In this document: positions 46,482 to 58,399 of the stretch, piece by piece
How positions within the stretch are numbered: position 1 is the first letter of the stretch
How the letters are laid out: each line of letters opens with the position of its first letter
Assembly: GCA_963169105.1 (NCBI GenBank)
Contig: OY720636.1
Span: 95,462,583 to 95,526,582, forward strand
Direction of reading: 5' to 3'
From: Ceriagrion tenellum
Lineage: Eukaryota > Arthropoda > Insecta > Odonata > Coenagrionidae
DNA length: 64,000 bases
Made by a program: the position numbers and the translations under genes
The notes under the pieces: model-generated
Seen by the model: the letters and a program-made list of their open reading frames with translations, nothing else
Told to the model about the DNA's origin: nothing
The model's database searches: none

Positions 46482-46650
46482 TACCAATCACACCGTTCCC
46501 TTCCGGGGTTAGGCACAGTCACAAAATTTCACTCATAAATGCATATTTGTACACCAAAATCTGCTTCAATAATTTCCTCCTTACTGACCTATCCTTGCAA
46601 ACCTCTTTTTCCTCATTTACCCCCACACACTGCTTCATACATGACCTCCT
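46482..46650 (-). mobile_element. LINE 3' end, family A, copy 2
   Basis: Matches 2392-2570: CATACCAATCAC(A/G)CCGTTC, then CTTCCGGGGT, TTTCACTCATAA, TCTGCTTCAATAATTTCCTC and CTTGCAAACCTCTTTT. It covers only the 3' UTR and the last 50 or so codons. A deletion relative to copy 1 lies after GGGGT. Confidence 0.82.
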
Positions 46651-47580
46651 GTGGTTCTCTCGACTGTAGTTATAAGACTTCTATATAATTGTGCATTGCA
46701 CACATCGCTTTCATAAAAATTTTATTGCCTAACATTGTCGAAGGTAAACTAGTCTATTCGCCCCAAAGTCTCGGGGTTGATTAAAACATTTCCCCCTTAT
46801 ATGGCCGTGGTCGAGCGCGACAAAACACTTCCTAAACGTTTCGTCGAAATACCTTGATAGTAATCTTTACTTCATAAGCGTAAATTTCTCTGAGTACTGC
46901 AGGAGTTTTTTCTTTGGAGTAGTAAAATAAATTGAAAATTAAAAAAAAATTCTTTTTGGATAACGCTAATTGTTCGCCCCAGAATAAAAAATACGAAATA
47001 TTGGCCGGTACAGTTAACCATTATCTATGCAGCTTGCTCTCGCGTTGTCGGGAGAAACAGGCCGTAACCCACTGCATTATTAGTTACGTTGTTGGATTGC
47101 ATATTCATGGATATTTATGCATGTTTCGCTATGACTGGATATATGGATCATCATGCTAGCAAGCAGGCCTCGCCTCCAGTGCTGACTCTGTTTCCATCCC
47201 TCGGTGCCTCGTGCGCAGAATGAATACCCTGGAGGCATAAACCGAACGTCTGGCGCGGAAGAGTGCTATTTTAATACGTTGCAGCGGCAAAGCTCCGAAC
47301 TGGGATGCACCAGTTATCCATGGGCATCAATTGCCACACGCTACCGCAAATTTCCAGCTGATGGCAAAAATGCAGAGAAAATAGATTTGAGGAAGTAGTT
47401 TTTACTTTCCATTGAAATGTTGATTCGTCTCAGTCGTTTGGTGAGCGATATCATCTTATACAGCCAAGCTTAAACGTGAAAAAAACGCCGCAATATAATC
47501 TTCTACGGAGAAAATGGAAATTGAAACATTTATTCTACAGAAAAACTTATTGTAGTGTTATACCAAGTGTTAGATGATGG
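46651..47580. other. Unassigned
   Basis: No gene is supported. 47150-47400 is more GC-balanced, with a 64-codon frame (47204-47398, +) that has no domain. Confidence 0.5.
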
Positions 47581-47619
47581 CTGACGTTTCAACGAAAGCC
47601 TTTCATTACATCTTCAGGG
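47581..47619 (-). other. Hammerhead-like core motif, site 4
   Basis: On the minus strand: CCTGAAGATG, an 8-bp hairpin AATGAAAG/CTTTCGTT, then GAAACGTCAG. CTGAAGA and GAAA match the hammerhead core strands, and ACGTC gives the expected U-H cleavage position. Two extra bases sit between the core and helix II, as at 8341. Confidence 0.35.
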
Positions 47620-48839
47620 TTGTTGATTAAATTGTCGTAAAGTAAACAGAGCTATTTCAAACATATTAAAAACATTCTATCATATCGAGTCCAATAATTC
47701 TGAGTTCTTAAGCATGGTATGTGACTACTGATCCAACGACGGTTAGCGACTAGACTATATATTCCAAGCAGTTAGCAAGAGAGAGATAAAATAGTAATCG
47801 ACGGCATATCTGTTCCATGCATAGTTACATATAGAAAACTCGATTCTTCAGAATGGAGAACGAGGTCTAGTCAATCAAATATTTTCGGTCTCCTAGCAAC
47901 CATGGGAAAAATCTAATCAAAAGAGAAATTCTAATCGGGACATTTTATAACTTCACTTGAAGCTTACAACGAGATAAATTTAACTCAAAGCCAGTCAAAA
48001 AAGATAATTATGCAACTTTAAAAAACGAGGATAGTGGATCGAAACAAAAAAAAGCTATGCTTTTTTCACCTCCCCAAACAATGTTCCCCTCATAACGATG
48101 GTTTTAAATTTAATTCACTCTCATCAATTCTTCTCTTATTTTGCCATTATATCAGAGACAATAACTGGTATTTCGGTCAGAAATGAGCAATTGAAAAGTT
48201 ACGCATAAAATTAACTAGTAACAATTATAAATTCATTTTATACAAATTCATTTTCAGTTTATTGATTTCAATGAATATAAAGTGCGAAGGAGGTGAATAA
48301 TTGAGATGAATTTCATATGCGTGATTTTCAAGTGCGTTACCGTGCATTGAGCCTGAAAAAGCTAAATCGGTTGTTATAATTTCAATAAAGGATTTTTTAA
48401 TAAACATTTTTTCAGTTAATATTTTATTAAAATTATCATCTACCGTAACACAACGAAATAGTGCCAACGAATAGTTGTATTTTGCATCAATTTTTGGTAA
48501 CGGAGATGCACGAGCATCTTTTGGTGAAAGTGCGCCGCAAACATTTCTTCTTTTTTGTCGAGTTTCACGTGACACTGGCCACATTCGAAGGATTACCAAG
48601 CACGGAGGGACCTTTGCGAAGCTCCGACGGACACAAACCCCTTCCACATAGAGAGGCGGTCACCATACTGTGTGGCCGCACAATATCCAAAACAAAAGAG
48701 AGGCATTATTTATAGCGATTACTTAACGTGGCAAGAATTTCGCCCGATTTACAACGGATGTGAGGATGGAAACGTGGAGTTCTGTGTGAGTGCGTGTGTT
48801 TCGGTGGAGCGGAGACTCACAAAAGGGACGCCGGTGCTT
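47620..48839. other. Unassigned
   Basis: AT-rich, no supported gene. Confidence 0.5.
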
Positions 48840-49340
48840 GTGAAGTCTCCCGCGTCGCCATCGGTGTGAGAAAGTATGGACGGGGCAAATTGGGGTTGAG
48901 TGAGTATGAGCATTGAGGGGGATAGGGCCTCTGCGGTTTGCAACTGCCTGTCCGGCTTACTACACGGCGGGGGGTGGTGGGGGGCAAAGGCAAGGGGGAG
49001 GAACGGAGACGGGATGGTGGGGAGTCCTCGGGAGAGATGAACAGGAGGCGGTGAGGGTGGAGAGGGGCAGTGGGGCTTGGTTGGATGGACGTAAATCATG
49101 GAAAAGGTCAAGCGGGGAATGCGCCTCTCCCGCTTCGGGGTCAAAGAATTCTGGGTCACTGACTCTCCAGTGAGGCGCGCTTTTGAGTCCATTAAAGGGC
49201 GGGACAACGGTGACGGGTCCTTTAGGGGTCGATGAGCGAGTGAGGGTGGAGGCCCGACACACTCTTGCCCCGGCGCGCAGGGCTGAGAACCGGCCGTCGC
49301 GACCGTCGCGTCGGGAGGAGGACCCTTCGCTTTCGGCTGA
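48840..49340. other. G-rich, CpG-containing block, no gene
   Basis: G-rich on the plus strand with many CpG pairs near 49260-49320. The minus-strand frame of 255 codons (48749-49516) is Pro/Ser-rich and low in complexity. Two other long frames overlap it, which argues that composition and not selection keeps it open. It could be a CpG-rich promoter area of a gene I cannot see. Confidence 0.45.
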
Positions 49341-50360
49341 GGCAGAGAAAGGACTAGTTGAACGGTGGATATTAAACTTGAATGCCGACCCGTATTTGAA
49401 GAAAAAGGTGGCACTGCTGAGGTTTGATTTAATATATATTTTTGAATGCAGGTTTTCGCAGGGTTTTCACCTTCCCCTTCGTGTACAGGTCTTTTCCAGC
49501 AGGGGTTTTTTTCCAAGGAAATAACCTCTTTATTTCCTTTCTTTTTCCCAAAAATGTATTTATCACTCTACGCACTCATTTCATGAAGTTATCTGATCAG
49601 GGCTTAGATGGAAGAAGGGATGTCCTCAGTCTCAATCTCGCCCTAATAAATACGCATTATTAAGTTTTTTGTGCTTTTATTTGTCCAACGATAATTTCTA
49701 CCAATGGCTTGAAAATGTTTTCTCAGGGCTGATGTCGTGGCACTTAAGCTTAACGAAAGAAAAACATTAGGCCAATGTCCACAAAAATGGTTCATTGCGA
49801 AAAGTTAAGATGTTTTAGATAATTATCACGTCTAGTTGGAATATCCAAATGGCTTGAAATTGAAGTATTAAAACTTTGATGCCGACCAAATTTTAAATTT
49901 TACTTTGAAAAAATTACTAAAAGTTACTCTTTTGAAATGTCTGTTCACATCAAAAACCTGCGTATTTTTTAAATTTAGTCTCTTCTTCTCAGGTAAAACA
50001 TAAGTATATCATGTGTAATTTTTTTTGTGTGATTCTGTATAGATTACGCGCAAATTGCACCATACTCCATGAGGAGAATATCATTATGGAAAAGGATAAA
50101 ATTGGCGTTTAGGAAAATAAAAGAAATTCGTGGGCTAAAATTCATAAAAACCATTTAAATCATACAAAATGCGTAGAGACTGTAGAGATTATCATCTGTA
50201 GAGACATAAGTCCAAGATAAGGTGGAAGGACGTGGTGGAGATTGATTAAAAGTGAAAAGGTTGGAGAAAATGCTCAATAAGAATCGTCACTAGCCATCTT
50301 ATCCGCTATTTCAATATTTGAAATTCCTCCCACTTTGGCATAAGCAAGCACTAAGCAAGG
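49341..50360. other. Unassigned
   Basis: AT-rich, no supported gene. Confidence 0.5.
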
Positions 50361-50791
50361 AGAGTATTTATATTACTATCAAAACATGCAGAGAAGTATG
50401 AAATGAATTCATTTAATCAAGTTCTCATCGGTGCATTCTCTTACAAGACAGTTTAGTCTGGAAGTCAACTCTGGATAAGAAGAAAAAATAGGTTGGAAGA
50501 GATGTGGTGCTATAGAAAAATAATGAAAGTGATGTGGACGAAGAGGATATTTGAGGAAAGCTTTTGAAGTGATAGAGAGAATAGTTGGTCTGGTTTGGAG
50601 AGGATAAAAATTGACACATTTTGCGGCATAAATTCTTCTTGAAAACAGCAGCGGAGATAGAAATAACCAGAAAAAGTTACCGAGAAATACCAATAATAGA
50701 ATACATCAAGTGAATTAATATGTAAGTTGAAATAAATGCTTTGGTATGATTTTATTGACCATGGGTCAAATATTTCCTTCTCATGAAAACC
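50361..50791 (+). repeat. Direct repeat of about 430 bp, copy 2
   Basis: Copy of 45869-46328, same orientation, start-to-start distance about 4.5 kb. Confidence 0.85.
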
Positions 50792-50939
50792 GATGATCCT
50801 TTGGAATTTGTACGTGTACTAAGTACTTAAACTGTTTATTCTGAGGAGTGGTGCTAAACTTTCTGTCACAAATTGGCCAGGTTTATGGAATTTTCACAGT
50901 ATATTGACACCTTTGCCGAGGTCCAAATTGTCTCTGTAC

Positions 50940-51044
50940 AGGCGAAGTTTTTTATATGTTGGGTCAAAAATGTATAACATATTACCTTCTGAGCACAAAT
51001 GTGCTCCTAACCTTGCTTCTTTTTTAAAAGAAGTTAAAAACTAG
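50940..51044 (+). pseudogene. LINE reverse transcriptase C-terminal scrap
   Basis: A 34-codon frame RRSFLYVGSKMYNILPSEHK and on to LASFLKEVKN ends at TAG 51042-51044. The order SFLYVGxKxYNxLP then SFLKEVK matches the end of CR1/L2/Jockey-type LINE reverse transcriptases. The frame is lost just upstream. Confidence 0.65.
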
Positions 51045-52436
51045 CTATTTACCTATGAAAAAATTGAAGATATATTTTGATTTAAAAAAATATTTATTTG
51101 TAAACATACTTGTTATAAGGAATTCTTTTGAAATGTTGGTTTATATTTATTTCCTTGTTCTATATAAAACAATGTATGGTCGTGTTTCAAATTGATGGTA
51201 ACCTAAACACAGGTTCGCCTTATAGGTCACCTAAAGCTCCACTAAATATCTTAATATTATATTCTTTGTATTTTTTCTGTAATTATTCTTTTGGAGCAAT
51301 AACATTATATATTATATTATATAAAAGAGATTGTACAGAGAGCTACGGATGAGATAGGAGTATAATAGATGGTTGCGCTTCTTGCGAAAAGAATAAACGA
51401 AATCTTGATGCGAGACAAGGATGGGAGAAAGAGGAATTAAAAGAGTAAATTTTTATCTCTAATTTAATGCAATATGTTCAATGTCTGTTCTACAAAGATT
51501 ACCGGTCTCTCTCCAAAAATTGAACGAAGAAGGGTATTTCACAAGGGTACTTAAATCAGACGATGTTAGATTAACGGTTTATCAAGGAAATAGGGGGAAA
51601 TATGTCCTAGTGTCGATTTATTTTCACTCCAGTGTTAGTATAACAAATTTTGAGAAAATTATTCCTCACACTGCATCGTACTATAATGTAACTTAAGTAT
51701 GGAGTAGGCATAGAGGACAAATGGACATGGCAGTACTCAATCAATGCGTTATTAAGGTGGTGGCCTAGTAATAATTTCTATAAGATTCTAGACCTGAGAG
51801 CAATAAATGTCGTTAAGATATACAGGGCCGTCACTGGGAGGCAAATTTGACGAATAAATTTCATCCGACAAATCTCAGAGGAACTTTGCAATAGTTACGC
51901 GAATAAGAGATGGAGTCAGGTGTGCCAATAAAAACTGAATATATATGTATCAAATACATTAACAAGAAACGGTAAATATATGATTATTATAATGAAAAAT
52001 AAACAATACAATGTATTTTAATGCACAATATACCTTGTTTATAAACACATTTCATTATAATTATAAAAAAAACCTTAATAAGAAGCTTTTGATTTTCGGG
52101 AAAATGCCTACTTCCACCAAAAATTAATATTTTGAGTTAATTAATTGCAACCTGCTTTAAAGTTTTAAATAAATGTATAAAATGATGTGAAAGCCATCGT
52201 AGTTTATTGATCTATGTCATTTCATGTAATAAAAATGAATGAAATTGAAAAAACGAATGATTAATACAAATGCCGTAAGTTTATATATCAATAAATCATC
52301 AATATTGTCAAAATTATCAAGTTCTAGGATGAAAAAATCAATTAATGCGAAGAAAGAGAGTGGTAGTTTTTAGAAAAACGGTGAAAATGGAAACTTAATC
52401 GTGCACATTGAGAAACCACTTCGTCAATTACTGTAG
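51045..52436. other. Unassigned
   Basis: No gene is supported. Open frames at 51128-51352 and 51481-51696 lack known motifs. Confidence 0.5.
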
Positions 52437-52645
52437 GTCAAAATGACCTTCTTTTGGAGTTGAATGACTTTGAAAAGTCCAGGTGTCCTAGTGGTAATGA
52501 AAAGGGGAGTAAAAAGGACATAAATTCCTTAGATAGAACATTGTGTCCAGACAATTCCCAGGATAAAGAGAAGGAGCAGAGACTAAGCAATACAAAGGCC
52601 AGTTTAAGAAAAACTGCTGCCAGAGGACCTAACTTAATTTCCTAA
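52437..52645 (+). CDS. Possible terminal exon, unrecognised
   Basis: After an acceptor-like TTACTGTAG at 52428-52436 an open frame (QNDLLLELNDFEKSRCPSGN at its start) runs to TAA 52643-52645. It is hydrophilic and rich in Lys, Ser, Asp and Asn, with no ATG needed if entered by splicing. Its composition is less AT-biased than the flanks. I recognise no family, there is no clear poly-A signal close by, and no partner exon. Low confidence. Confidence 0.28.
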
Positions 52646-54679
52646 AATGTCTGAGGAGCAATTAAATGCTCTTTCTTAAATATCCTTAATTCTCAACCAG
52701 CAACATTACGATAGATCAGATAAGATGAACAAGTATTCCTAAGAACACTATTGGTTTAATTATTACCAAAAAGTGGAAAGTATGCATTGGAATATATGTT
52801 CGGTTTATTTAAAGTTTGATACTCTTAAATTGTTTAAAAATTTTCTATTATATGGTAGATGTGACAAAAATAGAAAAAAAACAATAGGTAACAATTTGAA
52901 CGAGTTAAAAGTAAAAGGAGGTTGTCAGTTTAATAACCTTTGCTAGCAAAAGAATTTTATTTCCATTTCGATGAATTACAAAATACCATAAAGTAAGCAT
53001 ACTTACGCTATGATAATACTATCTTCTAAAGCATTCAAAATATGCTGAATGAAAGTCCCTTTTCATATCTTTTGTCATATCATTTGAAAGCGACGCCTTC
53101 AGAAATCATAAGAATGATTGGAAAGATCGTGTAATCGACATGACCTTAATCGCATGAATCGAAATCACGATATAAATCTAATTTTTCAAATCTTATTACA
53201 AAATAATCCGATTCTAACCGAATTTCTAAGGTTCTATTTACCAAAGCAACCAAGATGGACGTCGTACGCTCGCATCATGGAACCATTCACGGGATCAGTC
53301 GATCAAAACCTCTAAAATGTTCTATAAATGCTCAAAATGATCATGCTCATGAGTTTTCAATCACAGAAATTGCCGTATTACACGATGCATGAGCGTCATG
53401 CGCATGAACATTCGCATGTTCATTCACAAGATCCATCGCTGAGGAAAAAGGTCTTAATGTATGAAGAATGGTTAGCTTTCGGCCTCTTAGTAGGAATAAT
53501 TTAAAGGCGTGTTTGAGAGATTGTAAGCCTATCATCATTTCAATGACACGATGTTCCAGATGGTACAATGGAAATGCATCAACAGCACGTCATAAGAATT
53601 GATGTACCAACTAAATGCGTAATATAACCTAGATTTTCAGTCAGAAAAAGAATATTAATTGCTGATACGTATATTAACTTTTCTTTCGATAATTCTTGCG
53701 AAAATGGAACATGTAAGTAATAGGATTTGATCCATTTTTAAATTGTTTTAATATTCCCAACTGTTATATTAGTTCTCAATCTATGTGAATACAAATAACA
53801 TATACAATGAGAGTAACTCGCAGTTTATTTTATCCATCTTATTAAATATTACCTCCCCCCAGTGCAATCTATAATAACTCCTTCTATCCCTACCTATTAA
53901 TGATGATATAAGTTTCATTTTTATGAAGTAAGCAAAACGTGTGTCTATACATACATGCAAACTAAATTCATATTTAAAGTTTTGTTATACGGAGATTGTG
54001 AGAACGCCATATTTTTTTTCAAATTGTATATCGTATTGTTAGTTTTTAATGGAATTTTAACTTATGAATTGGAAACCTGTGGCACGATATTATAGTAAAA
54101 ATATTTTTTTTTAATTATTTTTTCGTCGAAGCATTATCAAGCCAAAAATTGAATGTTATGAGTCAAGTCATTATCTTGGGTAAACAATTCTTCAGTTATT
54201 TTTTTCCTATACTTATCGAGAGTTAAGTAAATGTGCTAGTTCTCACAACAAGTATTGATCCTGCCAAAAAGTCACATTGTGGTAAGCTAATTTAAAGTTA
54301 CCGGGCATATTTTTTTTACAGATATACTTCCTATTTTTGCTTCTTTAGTCTAAACAGATGTGTACAATTCGAAACGAAAGTCCCTATGCATTCAGCTATT
54401 TGAAAAGGTATAAATTATAAAAATCTGCGTCAGAGACACGGTCATAGACTCAGTGTGAATTCTGGAATGGCAATTGTATTTCCTATGGAAACTTTTAATC
54501 CCTATACGCAACCTTCAAAATGTTCTATACCGAGACAATTTGATGGATATATACAAGACTTTTGAGATCTAGACGATACCTTTCCTTTGGTGCCAAAATC
54601 AGCGCGTTAATTGCATTCGTACACCCGGTCGAATGCGATAGCATTAAGATACAACCGTACATACATCAGTGTGAGCCAT
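52646..54679. other. Unassigned AT-rich stretch
   Basis: No gene or element boundary is supported. Confidence 0.5.
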
Positions 54680-55560
54680 TAGATAATAACCCGTTGAGAA
54701 TTCGTGGTTATGTATTTTACTATTTTTTAAGCACTTAGCAGGTCTTTAGAGTACAATTAGCTATATGGCATATCGAAATTTTAAGTTTATTTCATATATT
54801 CGTCTTTCTAATCACTGTATTTCTGGATGCCCATGCCATTGTCGGCGGATAAAGGGTTATCCTCCGGAAAACCTTGAGGAGGCAATCAAGGTGATCGTCA
54901 CTGAAAGATTTTAATGAATATTGTAATGGTATGAGAATGGTCAACGCGTTCCTGTGGAGGACCTAATAAGCACAGAGTATTTCCCAGGTACACACAAATT
55001 GTAGGTAGGCTCCGAGCATGAAACCATTGGGTTGAAGTTGAAGTAGAAGCCAATGTCTACGATTGTTCAACGAAAAACGTAGGTGTATCACCTCTACCCC
55101 TTTATTCGGGATGAATATGCTATTACTTCAACTCTTAGTTTATGAGCTCATAGAGGTTGAATTTCAAATGCACAAACGTGAAACGATTATTTGATATATT
55201 TTGTATCCTCTGTAAAAATGTCAATGAAAAAATGAATGTTAGCACAGGATACTTTAAGAACTGTACCACTTTCCTCGTAGTTTACTATGCTTGGCGAGTT
55301 CAGGTTTTTGGTGGATAAAACAAAAATGGAATGCAAAATTAAACCGATGCATGCATAGCACGTCATTTCCTATAGGAGAGGACATAGATGAAAAACCTAG
55401 ACTAGGAAACTCTATCTAAAGCAATCGCTTTGAATAATTTCATCCATGATGCCCAATCCTGGGGCACCACCTTTTTACTTCTCTGCGATTCGTTCACGCC
55501 TTTCTGTTCCTAAGTATCCTCATAGCATTCTTCTTTAAGAGTCTCTTCCATTGTGGAAGA
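54680..55560 (+). repeat. Dispersed repeat of about 1 kb, copy B
   Basis: Diverged direct copy of 43745-45020, with a deletion of the part that holds the 44042-44086 hairpin. The same blocks appear in order, including TTGAGGAGGCAATCAA and GATGCCCAATCCTGGGG. Confidence 0.7.
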
Positions 55561-57873
55561 TGAACAGTTGATTTTTAAACGTGAAATGATTATTTTTGTT
55601 TCTTCAGTAAAAATTTCATTGTAAAATTCAGTTAGGTTGGCACCTTAAAAACTGTACCGGCTTCAACCCGGTTAACGAAAATGAAGTTATGAGGTGGTAA
55701 TGGAGGACCCTGCAATCACTACACTCTCGTTTACGTCCGTGTACTCAACGGATCAATATGATTTTAAGCCGCATTTATAAATTAGAAAATACACAGTAAT
55801 CACACGTAAGGCCATCTTCAAAGAATGGAAAACTTCACCGAGGAAAACTTGGTTCGTGTTCACTCCATATTGAGGCATACTAGCACTTAATGATTGGTAT
55901 GGTCTAGTACAAGGCAAGGCTTATTAAACGGCCATACCAGTAGAACTAATCCATCACGGCGTCCTCGCGAAGGCGCGCTAAACATTTTCGCTAATTTAAA
56001 AATATACCTCAAGCGACTAAAAGAGGTTTATTCTTCAAGTTATGTGAGTAAATATACTGCACTCTCCAGTTACTAAAATCATACCGAAAACTTATTTGTG
56101 ACTTACTTTTTATCGGGGCAAAGCAAAAGCTCTGCCACGTGTACGATTTGTTGCGAACAATTCTTTATTTTTTTGCCCTATCCTATCATTTAAATAGCGG
56201 TTTAGCCCTGATTATAGTTCATTGATGGGAGTTTTAATTCTCTGTCACATTATTCATCAATAATTTCCGTTTGCCTGCGTACCTTCGTCGATAACGCTTA
56301 TGAACTCTTACCGTTTTGTTTTTGTTTGACTTCGGGGGCGACCGTATGCAAGTACGAGCGCTAGCTGTCCGATCCAATTCGTTAGTACTCCGCAAACATA
56401 GCTGGCCCATGTTACGTTGCACGTACAAAAGGTTATACTTGGATTGGAACACTGCCGAGATCGTCGGAGTTAGGGCGTTGGTAAATGGTGTGGGCTGAGG
56501 AGTACGTTAGTGTATATTTTAAGGTAAACTGACGCACTGCTCGGATAACGAATTCGTTTATCGCACGATGGACGACCTTTGTAGGTTGAATCTCTCGGAA
56601 GGGAGGGGGGGAATATGATGAAAGTGCTAAAAGGGTTAAAGGTCTAAAGGCGTTAAAAAAACATATATAAAAATGGGCCTAGTTTCCCAGGGCCTCCTTT
56701 CAAAGGGATCGAAACGCTTGATGGGTCAACGATCTTCGTTTTTTTTCTTCTCATAATATGTTTTGCTCGCCAGAAAGAGACCAACTCTATTGGCTGGACT
56801 CGCCCAATTCCTCTTATTTTCTGCTCTGCCTTGTTCACCACTCAGCACTTACCGGAATTGAATTTTGGGATCCCGGTAACTACTCGTGCTCCGTAACAAA
56901 GTCCGAAAAATTTTCAGGGTCGATCCCTCGATCAGGCGATAAAGGAGTGAAGTTCTCTTTTTTCACCTCCTTTGTCATGCGCCTGCCAATTCGCCTTTGT
57001 TTCCGGTCGGAAAAAAGGCACGCCTATTTTCGACTAAACTATTGACGAGAAGAGTTTTGTAACTACAAGAGCGAGCAACCGAGGAACGGACTGAATCCAG
57101 CACGTGGATGTTTAACTTGAAACAAACATGTGATCACAAAACGGTGAACTTGGATGTAAATTACGTTAGACACATTTTCCTTAAATATTGACCTCGCCGT
57201 AACTTGTTTTAGCCATGCTTCGATTTGTTTCCAACAACAATAAAAGCAACGTTCCGCATCGTAAAGGATAACAAAGTTCGCCCGACTATTCATTGAAATG
57301 CTGCATTTTTATGAGGATATTGTTTACGATCCTAGTTACATGAACAAGTTTTGTTCAGCCCAGTCATTATTTGCGTGTTAAATGATTTAGAATGATTACT
57401 ATATCTGAAAATTTTTACCAAACTATTTTCACATAAAGAATTACACCCAACTTCAATCGCCGAACATTGTGTACTAATTAATGTACAATTTATTCATTAA
57501 ATTCAATCTATATTAACTGTGAATTTATACCGCGGTTAATGGCGGTCGTGGTGGAGGTTGACTTGCTATGCCAGCTCATGCTCTTTTTCCTTGAGAATTA
57601 AAAACGTACACATTTAATCCATTCACGCCAAATATTTGCTAAGCAAGTACAAGGTAGTGTTTCACCGTTAATAACTGATCAATTGATTCCACTAATCTCC
57701 TAAACCCTCTTTAATAGCAAAGATAGCTCTGCACAATCTAATCCAAATATTTCTGGTCCTTCCTACCGTATGCTTCGTGTACTGAGCTTAGAGTTTTTAA
57801 ATATATAAAACTGATATTCACAGCTATCCGAGACGTAATTTTATTATAAATTCCTGCTATTAGGTTAACTTAT
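55561..57873. other. Unassigned
   Basis: No gene is supported. Short frames at 55894-57293 have no domains. Confidence 0.5.
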
Positions 57874-58399
57874 GGTAGTTTGAGCGAGATAGTTCCCTAG
57901 TCAAAATAGAGACCATACTCAAATTATACGTTTTAATTTCACCAGCTGTGGGACTAATGAATTAAATATTGTACCTATTTTCAATACAATAACATACTTT
58001 TATTGGACATAAATTCTGAGTAATTACATGAATATATCTAAATAAGTCATTGACTTGACTCATTTCGGGATTCTTTAAATCCCGAAGAATAAACTGCGGT
58101 GACAATATGATTAATTTTCATAAATAGATGAGAAAACATACAAACTACACATTGCTAATTTTTTGACGAGATCTAAGGGTTTTTTAACTTCCTCTTTTTT
58201 TAAATAATGTCACTCTGGAGTTTATACGAGTATCTACCATTTCCCATGTAAAGGAGCTGGTATTTTTTGGAAAATACCTCGAAAATTTATGTTATAAATG
58301 ATTGGATTTTTGGTGTCATTGGAAGGGAGATATATTTTTTTCTAAAAGGAGACCAAATTTGTTGATTTTTAGGCAAAATGATATTTCGCTCAAACTACC
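57874..58399 (+). mobile_element. GGTAG-ended inverted-repeat element, copy 2
   Basis: Begins GGTAGTTTGAGCGAGATAG and ends TATTTCGCTCAAACTACC, an inverted terminal repeat of about 18 bp. Full-length inverse of 23586-24141. Flanks are TTAT and TGAA. No transposase. Confidence 0.75.

Noticed and set aside
48749..49516. 255-codon Pro/Ser-rich frame on the minus strand
   Set aside because: Lies in a G-rich block with long overlapping frames on both strands; low complexity, no domain.
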